NCBI GenBank assembly: GCA_021730635.1
Contig: JAJNNC010000008.1
Span: 1 to 64,000, forward strand
Direction: 5' to 3'
Source: Catalimonadaceae bacterium JC749
GTDB lineage: Bacteria > Bacteroidota > Bacteroidia > Cytophagales > Cyclobacteriaceae
DNA length: 64,000 nucleotides
A program made the translations under genes and the position numbers. Under the pieces are notes generated by a model, which saw nothing but the letters and a program-made list of their open reading frames with translations, was not told the DNA's origin and searched no databases. This document shows, in pieces, positions 26,901 to 36,508 of this stretch. The first letter of the stretch is position 1. Each line of letters starts with the position of its first letter.

Positions 26901-28193
26901 CAACACCTCATTCACCCGGTTTTCTTCCTCCAGGCCATGTCTTTGCAGTTCTACATAAAAGTCATCTTTAAACACCCGGTGCCACCACTGAAAAGCTTCT
27001 TCCGCCTGATGTTCTCCTACATTCAGAATCAGATCCGGCACTTCGCCACTGATCCCTCCTGTAGTAGCAATCAGCCCGTCTGCATACTGTTCAATGAGTT
27101 CTTTGTCTACCCGTGGATAACCTCCATAATAGCCCTCAATAAATCCCAGTGAGCAGATCTTGGCCAGGTTATGATAGCCTTGCTGATGTTTGGCCAGTAA
27201 GAGTTGAATCGTACGCCGGTCTTTGAATTCTTTAGAGAATTTCTGCTGGCGACGGTCTTCCACCATATACACATCACAGCCGATGATCACCTTCAGTCCC
27301 TGGCGTTTTCCTTCAGCCACAGCTTTAAAGGCACCAAACAGGTTACCCAGGTCTGTAATGGCCACTGCCGGCATCTCCAACTCCTTGGCTCTGGCAATAA
27401 TTTCTTTGAAGCTGGCAGTGCTTTGGAGAATAGAAAACTGTGAGTGTACGTGTAAATGGCTGAAAGGAGCTGTTTTAATATCTTTTGCCGCTACTCCATC
27501 CGTAGGAATGACCGGGGCTTCCGGTTTAGGTTCTTCTTTTTTCGCTGTACGGCTGGCAGCTTCCAGATCCGGACTTTCGTATTGTATTTCTTCTACCGAA
27601 AAATCCGGAGAGAAAGGAGGGACGACTCTTTCCTTGAGCAAACCAAAAAAGCAACGGGCCGTAGCATCTACGTCGAAAGCGGAGTTGTGTGCTTCTTCAA
27701 ATCCTACACCAAATAGTTTCTGATGCAGTTCGGATAGCGTTGGCCACTTGTACTTACCGCCCCTGCCTCCGGGAATTTTACAGAAATCGGTAGAGGCGTC
27801 TTTGGTATCCAGTTTCTGTATCTGGAGCAAATGCGTCGAGAGGTTCGCCCGTATGAATTCAGCAGCAGTGATATTGATGTCAAAGTCCACATTATGGCCA
27901 ATGACAACTTTTGTCTTTTGCAGGTCGTGGTTAAAGATGTCCAGCACTTCCTGCAAAGGATGACCTTCTGCCAAGGCTCTTTCTGTGGAAATACCATGGA
28001 CTTTTTCTGCGTTGAAAGGTATGGTAAATCCTTCCGGCCTGATGATATAGTCTTTCGCCGCAAGCAGGCTACCATCGGCTCCATGCAACTGCCAGGATAG
28101 CTGCACAACCCGGGGCCAGTTGTCCAGATCAGTAACGGGGGCATTATAATCTCGGGGTAATCCGGTCGTCTCGGTGTCAAAGATCAGGTACAT
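23991..28193 (-). CDS. dnaE: DNA polymerase III alpha subunit with fused N-terminal exonuclease
   Basis: 1400 residues, longer than the usual DnaE of about 1160 because of a DnaQ-like 3'-5' exonuclease at the N-terminus: ExoI FDTETTG (about 5-11), HNVDFDI (about 104-110) and a later HNSAFDVDAT (about 175-184). A linker leads to the PHP domain (FSHLHVHSQFS, about 244-254), then the palm with the catalytic triplet PDIDIDFDD (about 644-652), fingers (GPGRGSAAGS, YRPGPMQFIPNF, GYSLGGADLLRRAMGKK), the helix-hairpin-helix region and a C-terminal OB fold (IVTRSIERQSRNGKPFG). It is the replicative polymerase. The ATG at 28193 opens directly with the exonuclease strand; 14 further upstream codons were rejected. 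Bacteroidota replicases of this fused form are known. Confidence 0.95.
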   Translation of the reverse strand: MYLIFDTETTGLPRDYNAPVTDLDNWPRVVQLSWQLHGADGSLLAAKDYIIRPEGFTIPFNAEKVHGISTERALAEGHPLQEVLDIFNHDLQKTKVVIGHNVDFDINITAAEFIRANLSTHLLQIQKLDTKDASTDFCKIPGGRGGKYKWPTLSELHQKLFGVGFEEAHNSAFDVDATARCFFGLLKERVVPPFSPDFSVEEIQYESPDLEAASRTAKKEEPKPEAPVIPTDGVAAKDIKTAPFSHLHVHSQFSILQSTASFKEIIARAKELEMPAVAITDLGNLFGAFKAVAEGKRQGLKVIIGCDVYMVEDRRQQKFSKEFKDRRTIQLLLAKHQQGYHNLAKICSLGFIEGYYGGYPRVDKELIEQYADGLIATTGGISGEVPDLILNVGEHQAEEAFQWWHRVFKDDFYVELQRHGLEEENRVNEVLLRFARRYGVKVIATNNVYYTRREDANAHDTLLCVKNGDLQSTPIGQGRGYRFGFPNHDFYFKTEEEMKVLFQDLPEAITNTYEIVEKTQELKLDRDILLPRFTIPENFEDQDAYLKHLSFEGAKKRYGVITPEIEERLNHELKIIQDMGFPGYFLIVQDFINAARTMGVKVGPGRGSAAGSVVAYCTGITNIDPIKYDLLFERFLNPERISMPDIDIDFDDDGRQDVINYVVKKYGRNQVAQIVTFGTMAPRMSIRDVARVSELPLSEANFLAKLVPEKPGTTFEQALSEVPELQQIKMGRDKKAEVVNLAHTLVGSVRGTGIHAAGVIIAPDDLLEYIPVKTDKDTDLFITQFDGSVVESAGMLKMDFLGLKTLTIIKTALETIQRNHGIDIDIDNIPLDDEKTFKLYQKGDTVGTFQFESEGMRQWLQKLKPTDIEDLIAMNALYRPGPMQFIPNFIDRKHGREKVEYPHPLLEPILKNTYGIMVYQEQIMQTAQVMAGYSLGGADLLRRAMGKKKMEEMNKQREIFIKGAKEKHGIDKDKAAEVFAIMEKFAQYGFNRSHSAAYSVVAYQTGYLKANYPGEYMAAVLTHNMNNTDKVTLFMEECKRFQLQVLGPDVNESSHFFDVNREGKIRFGLGAVKGAGESAVKAIIDERNEKGPYKNIFDFAKRSNLRVVNKKTLECMAMAGAFDCFTEIHRRQYLYAPDNDIPLLEKAVKYASTLQQEEQTAQQSLFGGSHGIEVPLPKITDCEPYSEIEKLKFEKEVTGFYISGHPLDQFKLEIENFCKCTVDRIAEFKNQDLSVAGIVTRSIERQSRNGKPFGLITIEDYQGSLDMALFGEDYLSNQHRLRMGEFVYVTGRVEERYNQPGVWELRPTQVQLLTEIRDKLTSGIQIRIPVESLSSSLVKELEEISSTYPGHCHMKVCVQDISENILVEMMSRKYKVKPDNEFFAQLNQIPSITYQLLNHN

Positions 28194-28385
28194 AGTTCGG
28201 TTAGTAAGGTTTAGAAACGCAGGGTCTTTCTTCAACAGCGTACTGTAAACTTAAAAATAATCCGGTAAGGAAACAGAGATTTTTTTTCGAGATTTATGGT
28301 TGTCTAGATAGAAGAGGCTGGTTATCATTTTTTTACGTTAATAAAAAAAAGAAAAGGTTTAACTACAATGCAAAGTATCTGAACT

Positions 28386-28658
28386 ATGGATCCGGAAGAA
28401 TACCAATACAAACAAACCCTGAAGGAAATGTATGACCCTGTTCGTTTTGATTTTGATCAATTTGATAGTGTAGCGTTCTTAGTAGCCACCATGAAACTAA
28501 AGGACCAGGGCGCTATTAGCCAATTTGATTACGAATATGAATCCGAAACAGACGTTTTCAAAGCCTTAACCTGTGTTGAGCTTACTACACCAAAAGGGCA
28601 TTGCTACACCATCAAATTCGATGGAGAACTACATATTTCTTTTGTCGATAAGTGTTAG
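28386..28658 (+). CDS. small acidic protein of unknown function
   Basis: 90 residues, acidic, no signal peptide. The composition is regular and protein-like (YDPVRFDFDQFDSVAFLVATMK, then TTPKGHCYTIKFDGELHISF), suggesting a small alpha/beta fold. No family recognised. It is divergent from dnaE with about 190 bases between the starts, and nothing follows it on the same strand. Confidence 0.6.
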   Translation: MDPEEYQYKQTLKEMYDPVRFDFDQFDSVAFLVATMKLKDQGAISQFDYEYESETDVFKALTCVELTTPKGHCYTIKFDGELHISFVDKC

Positions 28659-28779
28659 CTTCAGGAAATAAAAAATCTTCTGAAAAAAACAAACTGTGAC
28701 GGGTTCGTTGAGACCAATACTGTTTTTTTGTGCTCATTGATTCCGGCCCGCAGAAAATGGCAGCATGGGTAGCCGAAAT

Positions 28780-28956
28780 TTACAGGCCAGCCACAAAGCA
28801 TAATAATATACCTATCAGGATACCACAGGCATAGCTTAATACTACTTCCCAGGGGGTATATTCTTTTTCTCTTTCGATTGTCTCAAAATCTGAAGGCTCT
28901 CCTGCGGGTTCGGTACCGAAGAGCAGCAAAGCAAGGGCATGCAGTAAGTTTTTCAT
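28780..28956 (-). CDS. small single-span membrane protein (58 aa)
   Basis: A 58-codon frame from ATG 28956 to TAA 28780. The product starts MKNLLHALALLLFGTEPAGE with a hydrophobic N-terminus, continues with a charged middle (FETIEREKEYTPWEVV) and ends with a clear transmembrane helix (SYACGILIGILLCFVAGL). Two hydrophobic segments flanking a charged linker are unlikely by chance in a gap with otherwise no gene. No family recognised. The gene lies between the 90-residue protein and the PorU2 gene. Confidence 0.6.
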   Translation of the reverse strand: MKNLLHALALLLFGTEPAGEPSDFETIEREKEYTPWEVVLSYACGILIGILLCFVAGL

Positions 28957-29082
28957 TCAGCAATTTGCTCTGGCTCAAGCGGGAGAGCAATCGAATATTC
29001 ATGCGTACCTTACACTTCCCAGAAAAGGCAAAAAGTAAACGGAAATTATCAAATTACCCCCTGTTCGTCACGATTTTGACCT

Positions 29083-32000
29083 TTACCGGAGAATATACAT
29101 TTTACCGAAACCATGTTTGAAAGCACGGTCTGCTGTAGTTTCTCTATGCTCTATAGCCTTTCCGTCACTCAGCACTATCACTCTGTATAAATACACACCA
29201 TTGGCCAGTTCGTCACCAAACTCATCCCGTCCATCCCAGGCATAAGAAGAAATATTATGTCCGATTCTAACAGAACCGATTTCATCCTGGGTAATTTCTC
29301 TTACCACCTTACCGCTCACGGTCATAATCTGGATTTTGAGCTGGTCTGGTATCTCCGTTCCGGTAAGGGTAAAGACGAATCGGGTATTGGTAGAAAACGG
29401 ATTGGGGTAGGGATAAAAATGGGTAATGGTAGAAGCATTAATGACCTCAAAATTGATTTCATAAGGCTGAGCCCCTGAAGTATTGCCGCTTGCATCAGTC
29501 GCCTGAACCCGCAGATTATAGAGGCCATCTTCTAAAAGATCGGGTTGATAGGTAATTTTAAACGGCTGGTCTTCAGTAGCCGGTGTCCAACTCACCTGCG
29601 GGCTGGACAAATCAATACGACTGGTATTGGCAGCCATACGCGCATTACTGGTTACTGTGGGTGTTTCTTCCTCTTCTAGCTTTCTAAGGTAGATATTAAT
29701 GCCAGTGGTGTCTTGTTTAATCAGGTATGGATTTTCATCTCTGATCTCAATAGTAATCAGGGGGCTGGGTGCCACAATATCGCCATTCATAATATAGGTA
29801 CCATCAAAAGCTACATCTATCATAGGATGCGTTTTATCTCCTTTTACAGTGAGATAATCGGTTAAAAAGATCTGATTATTGTCATAGGATTGCTCACGAA
29901 GCAGTCGGGGATTTACCTGCACCCGCAGGTCATTTACCCCTACACGACCGATGGTAGTTATGGGTATATGAAATTGCGCTGTATCGCCCGCTGGCAGCGG
30001 TGCTATTCGTAGCGTGTCTACCTCTGACTTACGGTTATCCTGGTTGAAATAGGTATACACGATCGAGATAGAATCAGTAAAATCTACCGTTGCAATATTA
30101 TAAAAGCCAAAAGAGACCTGTCCCGATTCTCCTTCTTGTTTTTCCAAAGTCAGCTGCTGATCATGCTCCATAAAGGTAATACCTTCCGGTACACCCGTAT
30201 AGGTTACTATCCAATTCTTGAGCTGAGGTGGTGTAAAGTTAAACCGGTCCACGATGGAATACTCCAGGCGCAAATAAGGATATTGTAGCGCATCTGTTTG
30301 CGACAGATCTATATCAGATGTACTGGCTACATTCTCATACAAAACCACTTGATGGCCCGTCAGTGATTCCCCTGTTACCTTCAGAACAAGATCATCTACA
30401 TCAGCTTCAACCTCTTCTATCCGATGCTGCAGGGAAGACCAGGAAGAGGCCGGTCCTATTCTTTTGGAGGAAATAGTGCCGCTACTGTATCGTCCGGTTA
30501 CTTTTTCCCTTAAAGTAATACTTTGATCCGTGACAGGTGTAGCACTGGTAGAATCTGCCCGGAGCACCTGTGCTGTCCCAGGAGTGGCATTCTTTCTTCC
30601 CAGTATAATAATAGGCTCTCCATCCTGTAAATCTACCAGGTCTTCTAAGGCAACACCAATTTCTTGAAGTTTAGCCAGGGTAGAAGCAGGCCACGACTGA
30701 AACGTAACCTGACCAATATTGAATAGCAGTACAGCATCTCCCTCATTGACACCATCAATATACTTTTCTAAAATCAGATTAGAAGACACCTGCGTATTAC
30801 TGAAAGTATTGACTACCTGTGGAAGCGGACCGCAGTTGTTAGGGTCCAGGTCATCAAAACCGTTGGGAGGGATACCCAGGTAGGGCCGTAAGCTTTCTTT
30901 TTCAAATGCGACGCCATTGATGGAATTGTCCCGACAGACCAGAGGACCTACGCTGGTGTACAGAAACTGTTTATCGTTTAACAGCAATTGAGGATAGTTA
31001 TTCTGTTCATCAGCCCCATAGGTAGTGATATCTATATCAATGCTGGTTTCAATAAATTTCCATTGCCCATCCTCATAGGTGAGCTGAGAGATTTCATTTT
31101 GCTTTAATTGATCCACAGCCAACTGAGCCCATCCTCTGGCACTTTCCTGAATATAAACAAAAGAGCTTTTGGTCCAGGCATCAATCTCACCTTCCTTCAA
31201 CTCAGTATATTTAGAACGCCAGTAATACACCGTGCTATCTACCGTAACCGGTAGGAGTAGCTGCCAACTCGCTAAAGCAACAGCCTCTGTGGTAAACTGC
31301 ATTTTGAGTGGGCTGTCGAATTGGGAAGAAGTGTCTATCTCAAAGGTAAAACCCCGTGATGTACCCTCCTGCATGGCTTCCTGAGCATTGCCTGGCTGCA
31401 CTTGTAAAGTTACCGTAGACTGATTTACAATGGCATAATCATAAGGAAGCAGGTTAACAGTGCCTCCCAAAGGAATAAAGTACTCAATAAAAGCCCGGTT
31501 GTTATTTTCATTGAGCTCTGGCACAGAGTCATTTCCATCCAGGATTATCTCAAATCGGTTGTTGCCAAAACCTTCTGCCTGCTGTATCGCACTTTCATCG
31601 GCACGGATGATAAAGGAAAGTGTATCTTCGTATTTTACAGAGGGATAGAAGACAGGTTGATAAGCGATCACCTGACCATTATTGAGCGTACGATTTACGC
31701 TCACCGTTAAGGAGTCGGCCGTTGTTCTTCCAAAGTTTCTTACAATGAGCTGGATGGCAAATGAATCGGAATTGGCCGTAACAGGATCATCATCCAAAGC
31801 TTCTACCAACAGATGGTCCTCATTAATTTCAAAGTCGGGTTTTCCTCTCCCAAAAAGGGCAATGGATGGATCTCCCTGCAATACCATCTGCTGACTTTGT
31901 ACCACATGAATTTCATCATCTGTGCCATTGTAACTTGTAATAAACCTCTTCCCGGCTTCTACTTTAATTTTTCCGATTGATTGATCTATTAAGGTGCTAT

Positions 32001-34254
32001 CCTGAAAAGCGGTTTCATAGAAATGGATGGTATATGTCTTCAAGACGGTGGAAAGCCCTTCTGCACTGTGGGCGGTGACATTCAGTGCTCCCCGGTTGGG
32101 AGTCATAATCCAATCTTCGCCAAAAGTGAACGCACTACTAAAGATGTTGCCAGCGTTGCAGCCATTCAGTAAGATAGTTGGATATTTACCTTTATTGCGA
32201 TAGCCTAATTCATCATTGGAAACATAACCGATCTCAATATCTGTACGGGTAGTAGAAGAATGACCGAAAAAAGTGATGAGCGATAATCCTTTATTCACTT
32301 CGTCGGCTATGTTGATTAATTCTGTCGTATTGTTCGTAGTTTTTGAAAGGGTGGATACCTGCCCTCCCAGAAAATCATTCACTGCCCTGTCTTCAAACAA
32401 TTCTACATACCTGGCAAAGAGTTTTAGCTCTATCAGGGAAACGCCACCACTCAGATGCACTAAATGTTTTCGCCACAAAGCTTCACGGGCGTTAGCCACC
32501 TGATAATCTTCCTGTAAGGTTCTTCCTTCCTGCTCTTTGACTTTGTCGAGGTAAGCCGCTACTTCCGCGGCACTGCGGGCATTGATTCTGCCGGTCGGAA
32601 TGGCTGGGTTAACACCATCACTACCTTTCAGACCTACTGTAAACACATCATCGGAGCCGGGCATACCAGCAGGTGGTATCAAATCACGCAGGGTAGCCGT
32701 AGCTGGATCTTTTCTGTAAAAATTATGGTCTACCGTAAGCCCTTTTCCTATGAGTAGTAAATATTGAGGATTTCCATGCTGCAACAAATAACCCGCAAGA
32801 TGCCGGATCGCCAGGGGGGAAACTTCTCCATAGCTGAATTGATTGTACAGTTGCTCAATATCTACTGACAAAACACGATAACCGCCTCCCGCTGCTGAAG
32901 CACGATAACTCCGGTAAGCTTCTACCGGATCTGCATAGGAGCCTGTTGCCTGCCGGAGTGAAGAGTGGCTGACAATCAGAAAATTGGCAGCGGGATCAAT
33001 ATTGGTAAAACTGACTGGGCGAACCGTAATATTTTCACTCACCTGGCTGAGCAACAGCTTCCGCTCTGTACTAGCTTCCGGCACAATCGCCTCTATGCGG
33101 TCGCCGTTGGTATTGAACCCTATTTGTGTGGGTCCGTCCGGTTGAGTGACATCGAGCAACAACGGGGCTGCAGGCGGTTGATGGATTTCCAGATAAGCTT
33201 TGTCAGTATTATGAGCGGGAAGATTGAACGTTTTGCTGTCCAGTTGGTCTGCCTCTGTCTGTTGGGGATAAGTAAGCTTGATATAAGAAACTGATACATT
33301 GTCTGCATTACCATCTACACCGTCGGGTTTTACCCGAACTACCAACTGCCCACCACTGATATCGCTCCATTCTATGACCTGCGTTACCAGGGTATGGTCA
33401 TAATAATCAAAATCTACTTCCGTCAGGGTACGCAGTGTACTGGTCGTGCTTCCGATCTGAAGGGTTACATGGTGTTTCAGGTTGTTTCGACCTGCCAGTA
33501 ACACCTCCACAGTAGGTTTTGGACCAGCAGGGTATTGATGACTGGCCGGAAGGGTATAGTCGGCTGATTTTCCTTTCTGAATGCGGGGGCCGGTCCATCC
33601 TTCTCCATAATCGTATGTACTCAAATGGTTTCTCAGGTTCAGAGGAGAGCCTATGGGATATTGCCTGCCCAGAGAGTAATCGCTGGTAAGCAACAGTAGT
33701 TTTTCTTCGAGGTGATAGGCTTCCGGAGATAATCCATTTACATTGTTTTCCGAAAAGGATGGCATGCGCTTACCATTATTGGCATCCAGCCGCCAGGTCA
33801 GGAAATAAGCTGTAGTATCAGAGAACAGATTATAGTAAGCATGAGGCTGTGCGTCTCCAGGTATATACAATTCTGTGTCTAGCGTACCATCATTTCGCTG
33901 TCCGTGAAATATAATATAATCTTGCGTGTCAAACCGAGCATCCTGCTGTCCGTTTACCAAAATAGCCTGTTCTTTACCCCGGAAAAATAACTGAATCCTG
34001 CGGGGATCTACACTGCCGACCGGAAAACCGGCTTGTTGTAAATGATCATAGTTGATTTTGTAAATACCATCTTTCCCTATAGCAATTTTATAGTAAGCCT
34101 GGTTTTTATTGATCCACTCATTGCCAGCTGGCTGGCTATAAACATTCGGGCTGAAACCAGAGAAAAGAAGGATCAGGAGACATTGCATGGCAGCCATGGG
34201 CCATTCCTTTACAAATAAAGCTTGATACCTCTGCAAATCCTTATTCCGCATCAT
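29083..34254 (-). CDS. porU2: type IX secretion system sortase PorU2 (C25 family)
   Basis: About 1723 residues. The N-terminal part has a signal-type helix (CLLILLFSGFSPNVYSQ, about 22-38) and beta domains, then the gingipain-like C25 peptidase domain with catalytic His in ITFFGHSSTTRTD (about 664) and Cys in ILLNGCNAGNIFSS (about 699). Several immunoglobulin-like domains follow, and the C-terminus is a FlgD-like type IX sorting domain (YPNPFSTNTRFVF, YAWDGRDEFGDELANGVYLYRV). PorU proteins cleave sorting tails and attach cargo to the cell surface; this long form corresponds to the PorU2 type. It overlaps the PorV2 gene by 14 bases. The start at ATG 34254 is chosen over an upstream TTG; a start at the MAAMQ methionine (about 34197) would give a more compact signal peptide. 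Confidence 0.85.
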   Translation of the reverse strand: MMRNKDLQRYQALFVKEWPMAAMQCLLILLFSGFSPNVYSQPAGNEWINKNQAYYKIAIGKDGIYKINYDHLQQAGFPVGSVDPRRIQLFFRGKEQAILVNGQQDARFDTQDYIIFHGQRNDGTLDTELYIPGDAQPHAYYNLFSDTTAYFLTWRLDANNGKRMPSFSENNVNGLSPEAYHLEEKLLLLTSDYSLGRQYPIGSPLNLRNHLSTYDYGEGWTGPRIQKGKSADYTLPASHQYPAGPKPTVEVLLAGRNNLKHHVTLQIGSTTSTLRTLTEVDFDYYDHTLVTQVIEWSDISGGQLVVRVKPDGVDGNADNVSVSYIKLTYPQQTEADQLDSKTFNLPAHNTDKAYLEIHQPPAAPLLLDVTQPDGPTQIGFNTNGDRIEAIVPEASTERKLLLSQVSENITVRPVSFTNIDPAANFLIVSHSSLRQATGSYADPVEAYRSYRASAAGGGYRVLSVDIEQLYNQFSYGEVSPLAIRHLAGYLLQHGNPQYLLLIGKGLTVDHNFYRKDPATATLRDLIPPAGMPGSDDVFTVGLKGSDGVNPAIPTGRINARSAAEVAAYLDKVKEQEGRTLQEDYQVANAREALWRKHLVHLSGGVSLIELKLFARYVELFEDRAVNDFLGGQVSTLSKTTNNTTELINIADEVNKGLSLITFFGHSSTTRTDIEIGYVSNDELGYRNKGKYPTILLNGCNAGNIFSSAFTFGEDWIMTPNRGALNVTAHSAEGLSTVLKTYTIHFYETAFQDSTLIDQSIGKIKVEAGKRFITSYNGTDDEIHVVQSQQMVLQGDPSIALFGRGKPDFEINEDHLLVEALDDDPVTANSDSFAIQLIVRNFGRTTADSLTVSVNRTLNNGQVIAYQPVFYPSVKYEDTLSFIIRADESAIQQAEGFGNNRFEIILDGNDSVPELNENNNRAFIEYFIPLGGTVNLLPYDYAIVNQSTVTLQVQPGNAQEAMQEGTSRGFTFEIDTSSQFDSPLKMQFTTEAVALASWQLLLPVTVDSTVYYWRSKYTELKEGEIDAWTKSSFVYIQESARGWAQLAVDQLKQNEISQLTYEDGQWKFIETSIDIDITTYGADEQNNYPQLLLNDKQFLYTSVGPLVCRDNSINGVAFEKESLRPYLGIPPNGFDDLDPNNCGPLPQVVNTFSNTQVSSNLILEKYIDGVNEGDAVLLFNIGQVTFQSWPASTLAKLQEIGVALEDLVDLQDGEPIIILGRKNATPGTAQVLRADSTSATPVTDQSITLREKVTGRYSSGTISSKRIGPASSWSSLQHRIEEVEADVDDLVLKVTGESLTGHQVVLYENVASTSDIDLSQTDALQYPYLRLEYSIVDRFNFTPPQLKNWIVTYTGVPEGITFMEHDQQLTLEKQEGESGQVSFGFYNIATVDFTDSISIVYTYFNQDNRKSEVDTLRIAPLPAGDTAQFHIPITTIGRVGVNDLRVQVNPRLLREQSYDNNQIFLTDYLTVKGDKTHPMIDVAFDGTYIMNGDIVAPSPLITIEIRDENPYLIKQDTTGINIYLRKLEEEETPTVTSNARMAANTSRIDLSSPQVSWTPATEDQPFKITYQPDLLEDGLYNLRVQATDASGNTSGAQPYEINFEVINASTITHFYPYPNPFSTNTRFVFTLTGTEIPDQLKIQIMTVSGKVVREITQDEIGSVRIGHNISSYAWDGRDEFGDELANGVYLYRVIVLSDGKAIEHRETTADRAFKHGFGKMYILR

Positions 34255-35326
34255 GATCACCAAAACTGACTTTTAAAGAAAAAACATGAGAATATAAAGA
34301 AGCTGAGCGATCCCCTATGTCTGTCAGGGCATAATCTATAAAAACTTTACTGATGCGCACGCCTAACCCGAAATCAGACTGAAAAGTACGGTAGGTGGTA
34401 CTGTCAAAATTCTTTATATCCTGTACATTCCCTGCTCCTAAGCGCAGAAATACTGTTTTCAGATAATCCAGCTCTATACCCAATGAAGGGTCTAAGGAGG
34501 CTAATTCCGATTTCAGCCATACATTTCTTTTCCCGTCGAAGGTTACCTGCATATCGGTAGTCGCTAACAAGCCGAATCTGTTTTTGAAAATTCTGAACGA
34601 TTTGGCAATACCCAAAGTAGCCCTGGGTAAGGTCAGCTCAATGCTATTGTCCGGTATGCGGTTACCCGTTTGGGTATAAATATCAATGACTAATTCGGAA
34701 TGATGGGACCAGGCATTGAAAGTGCCCGTGATGTCGTGAAGCATCAGGCCGAAGCTCCAGCGGTTGCGCTGGTATCGGGCGGCAGCATCCAATCCAAATC
34801 CCCAGGCACTGGCAAAGTTACCCACTGTGCGATGAATTACCTTGAAGTTGGCCCCCAAACTGAGTCCATCGATCCATGGGGTCTTATGGGCATAAGAAAA
34901 CAGAAAAGCATAGTCTGCGGCAGAGAAGAAGCGGATATTGTCATAGTTAATCCGGCCGTTGGCATCATACAGAAATCGGGTATCGGGAATATCATCTACA
35001 GCAAAACGAACCACAGAAACACCCAGGGTACTCACCGAATCAATAGCAGTAGCAAAACCGGCATAATCATATTTCGCAATCCCAGCAAAATATTCAGCAT
35101 GCATCAGCCCTAATTCGTGTTTACGCTCTAGTCCGGTCAGGCCTGCCGGATTCCAGTATCCGGCGGTAACATCAGTGGCAACTGCCGATTGTGTGCCCGC
35201 CATGCCCAGTGCACGAGCGCCAGCCCCTATCGTCAGAAACTCATTGCTGTACTTGGGTGTATTGACCTGGGCATGAGACAGACGGAGGGTTAGCAGAAAA
35301 ATGGCAGCCAGTAAGGCGACTCGCAT
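34241..35326 (-). CDS. porV2: type IX secretion protein PorV2-like outer-membrane barrel
   Basis: 361 residues with a Sec signal peptide (1-19, ending LSHAQ). The PorV/FadL-like signature follows at once: FLTIGAGARALGMAGTQSAV, then ATDVTAGYWNPAGLTGL (about 37-66), and the rest is a beta-barrel pattern ending FSLKVSFGDHDAE. PorV shuttles cargo from the type IX translocon to the PorU sortase. Translational overlap with the PorU2 gene supports a dedicated PorV2-PorU2 pair. It could also be called PorQ-like, but the partner argues for PorV2. Confidence 0.85.
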   Translation of the reverse strand: MRVALLAAIFLLTLRLSHAQVNTPKYSNEFLTIGAGARALGMAGTQSAVATDVTAGYWNPAGLTGLERKHELGLMHAEYFAGIAKYDYAGFATAIDSVSTLGVSVVRFAVDDIPDTRFLYDANGRINYDNIRFFSAADYAFLFSYAHKTPWIDGLSLGANFKVIHRTVGNFASAWGFGLDAAARYQRNRWSFGLMLHDITGTFNAWSHHSELVIDIYTQTGNRIPDNSIELTLPRATLGIAKSFRIFKNRFGLLATTDMQVTFDGKRNVWLKSELASLDPSLGIELDYLKTVFLRLGAGNVQDIKNFDSTTYRTFQSDFGLGVRISKVFIDYALTDIGDRSASLYSHVFSLKVSFGDHDAE

Positions 35327-35481
35327 AGTGCAAAATTCATTTTAATCAAAGTCTAAGCAACCTACTCACCCCCAAGGAATTATACAAATCTACAGGTCGT
35401 AAGATTGGTGGGCAGAGTGTAAGATTTGATCGGGAAATGAATGACCGAACGAGCTTTTGTGAATTTATGGGGCTAATCCTG

Positions 35482-36474
35482 TTATAAAGCTAAATGTACC
35501 TGCTCCAAAGCAGTATTTATTTTTTGCATTTCCTCCTGGCTCAGCGTAAAAGAAGCCGCCTTGGCATTTTCTTTTACCTGCTTTCTGTTGCGGGCTCCTA
35601 CCAGGGCACAGGTAATGCCTGGCTGATGAAAGGTCCAATTGATGGCTAACTGGGCCAGCGTAATTTGCTTATCGTCGGCAATAGGTTTTATATCCTCCAG
35701 AAAACGATTCACGCTGCGAATATTTTCCGGTTTGAAATAGCGATTACCTTCCCTTGTATCTCCTGCATTGAACTGGTGATTTTCAGTGATTTTTCCGGTC
35801 AGTAATCCTCTTTGTAGTGGACTGTAGGCAAGAATACTTACATGGGCTTCCAGCGCATAGGGCAGTAATTCTTCTTCGATACCCCGGTTGAGCATACTGT
35901 AAGGCACCTGATCGGAAGCAATCATAACGGTTTGCTGCGCTTCTTTTACCTGCTCTTCCGAGTAGTTGCTGACACCGGCGGCCCGGATCTTACCCTGCTG
36001 CAACAGTTGCGCCACGGCTTCCATCGTTTCAGCGATGGGGGTGGTATTGTCAGGCCAATGGATCTGATATAAGTCAATATAATCGGTTTTCAGTCTTTTC
36101 AGGCTGGCCTCACATTCTTTGATAAGACTTTCTTTACCTGCATAACGGTGCACTTTATGGGCATTGCCTTTTTCGTCTTCCAGGCTAAAATGGTATTCTC
36201 CAACTGTGGCATCCCAGCGAAGCCCGTATTTGGTTAGAATTTGCACCTGATCTCTTTTTCCCTGCAAAGCCTTTCCCAATAATTCTTCACTATGGCCGAA
36301 CCCATAGACTGGTGCCGTGTCAAAAGTAGTGATGCCCAGATCATAAGCGACTTGTATGGCTTCTAAGGCATCGTGGTCATCATTTCCTCCCCACATTAAG
36401 CCGCCGATAGCCCAGGCACCAAAAGCGATAGGCGTGACGGTGATATCAGAATTTCCAAGCTTTCTTTTTTCCAT
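35482..36474 (-). CDS. aldo/keto reductase
   Basis: 330 residues, a complete NAD(P)H-dependent AKR barrel. The family signature FDTAPVYGFGHSEELLGKAL (about 50-69) holds the catalytic Asp and Tyr; the Lys lies in ILTKYGL (about 83) and the His in YQIHWPD (about 142). The cofactor end shows ALVGARNRKQVKENAKAA (about 293-310). It reduces aldehydes or ketones, substrate not readable. The gene is probably first of a minus-strand set, independent of PorV2 (155-base gap). Confidence 0.9.
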   Translation of the reverse strand: MEKRKLGNSDITVTPIAFGAWAIGGLMWGGNDDHDALEAIQVAYDLGITTFDTAPVYGFGHSEELLGKALQGKRDQVQILTKYGLRWDATVGEYHFSLEDEKGNAHKVHRYAGKESLIKECEASLKRLKTDYIDLYQIHWPDNTTPIAETMEAVAQLLQQGKIRAAGVSNYSEEQVKEAQQTVMIASDQVPYSMLNRGIEEELLPYALEAHVSILAYSPLQRGLLTGKITENHQFNAGDTREGNRYFKPENIRSVNRFLEDIKPIADDKQITLAQLAINWTFHQPGITCALVGARNRKQVKENAKAASFTLSQEEMQKINTALEQVHLAL

Positions 36475-36508
36475 AGATTCGGTAGTGATTGGCTTATTGT
36501 CTAGGAGT

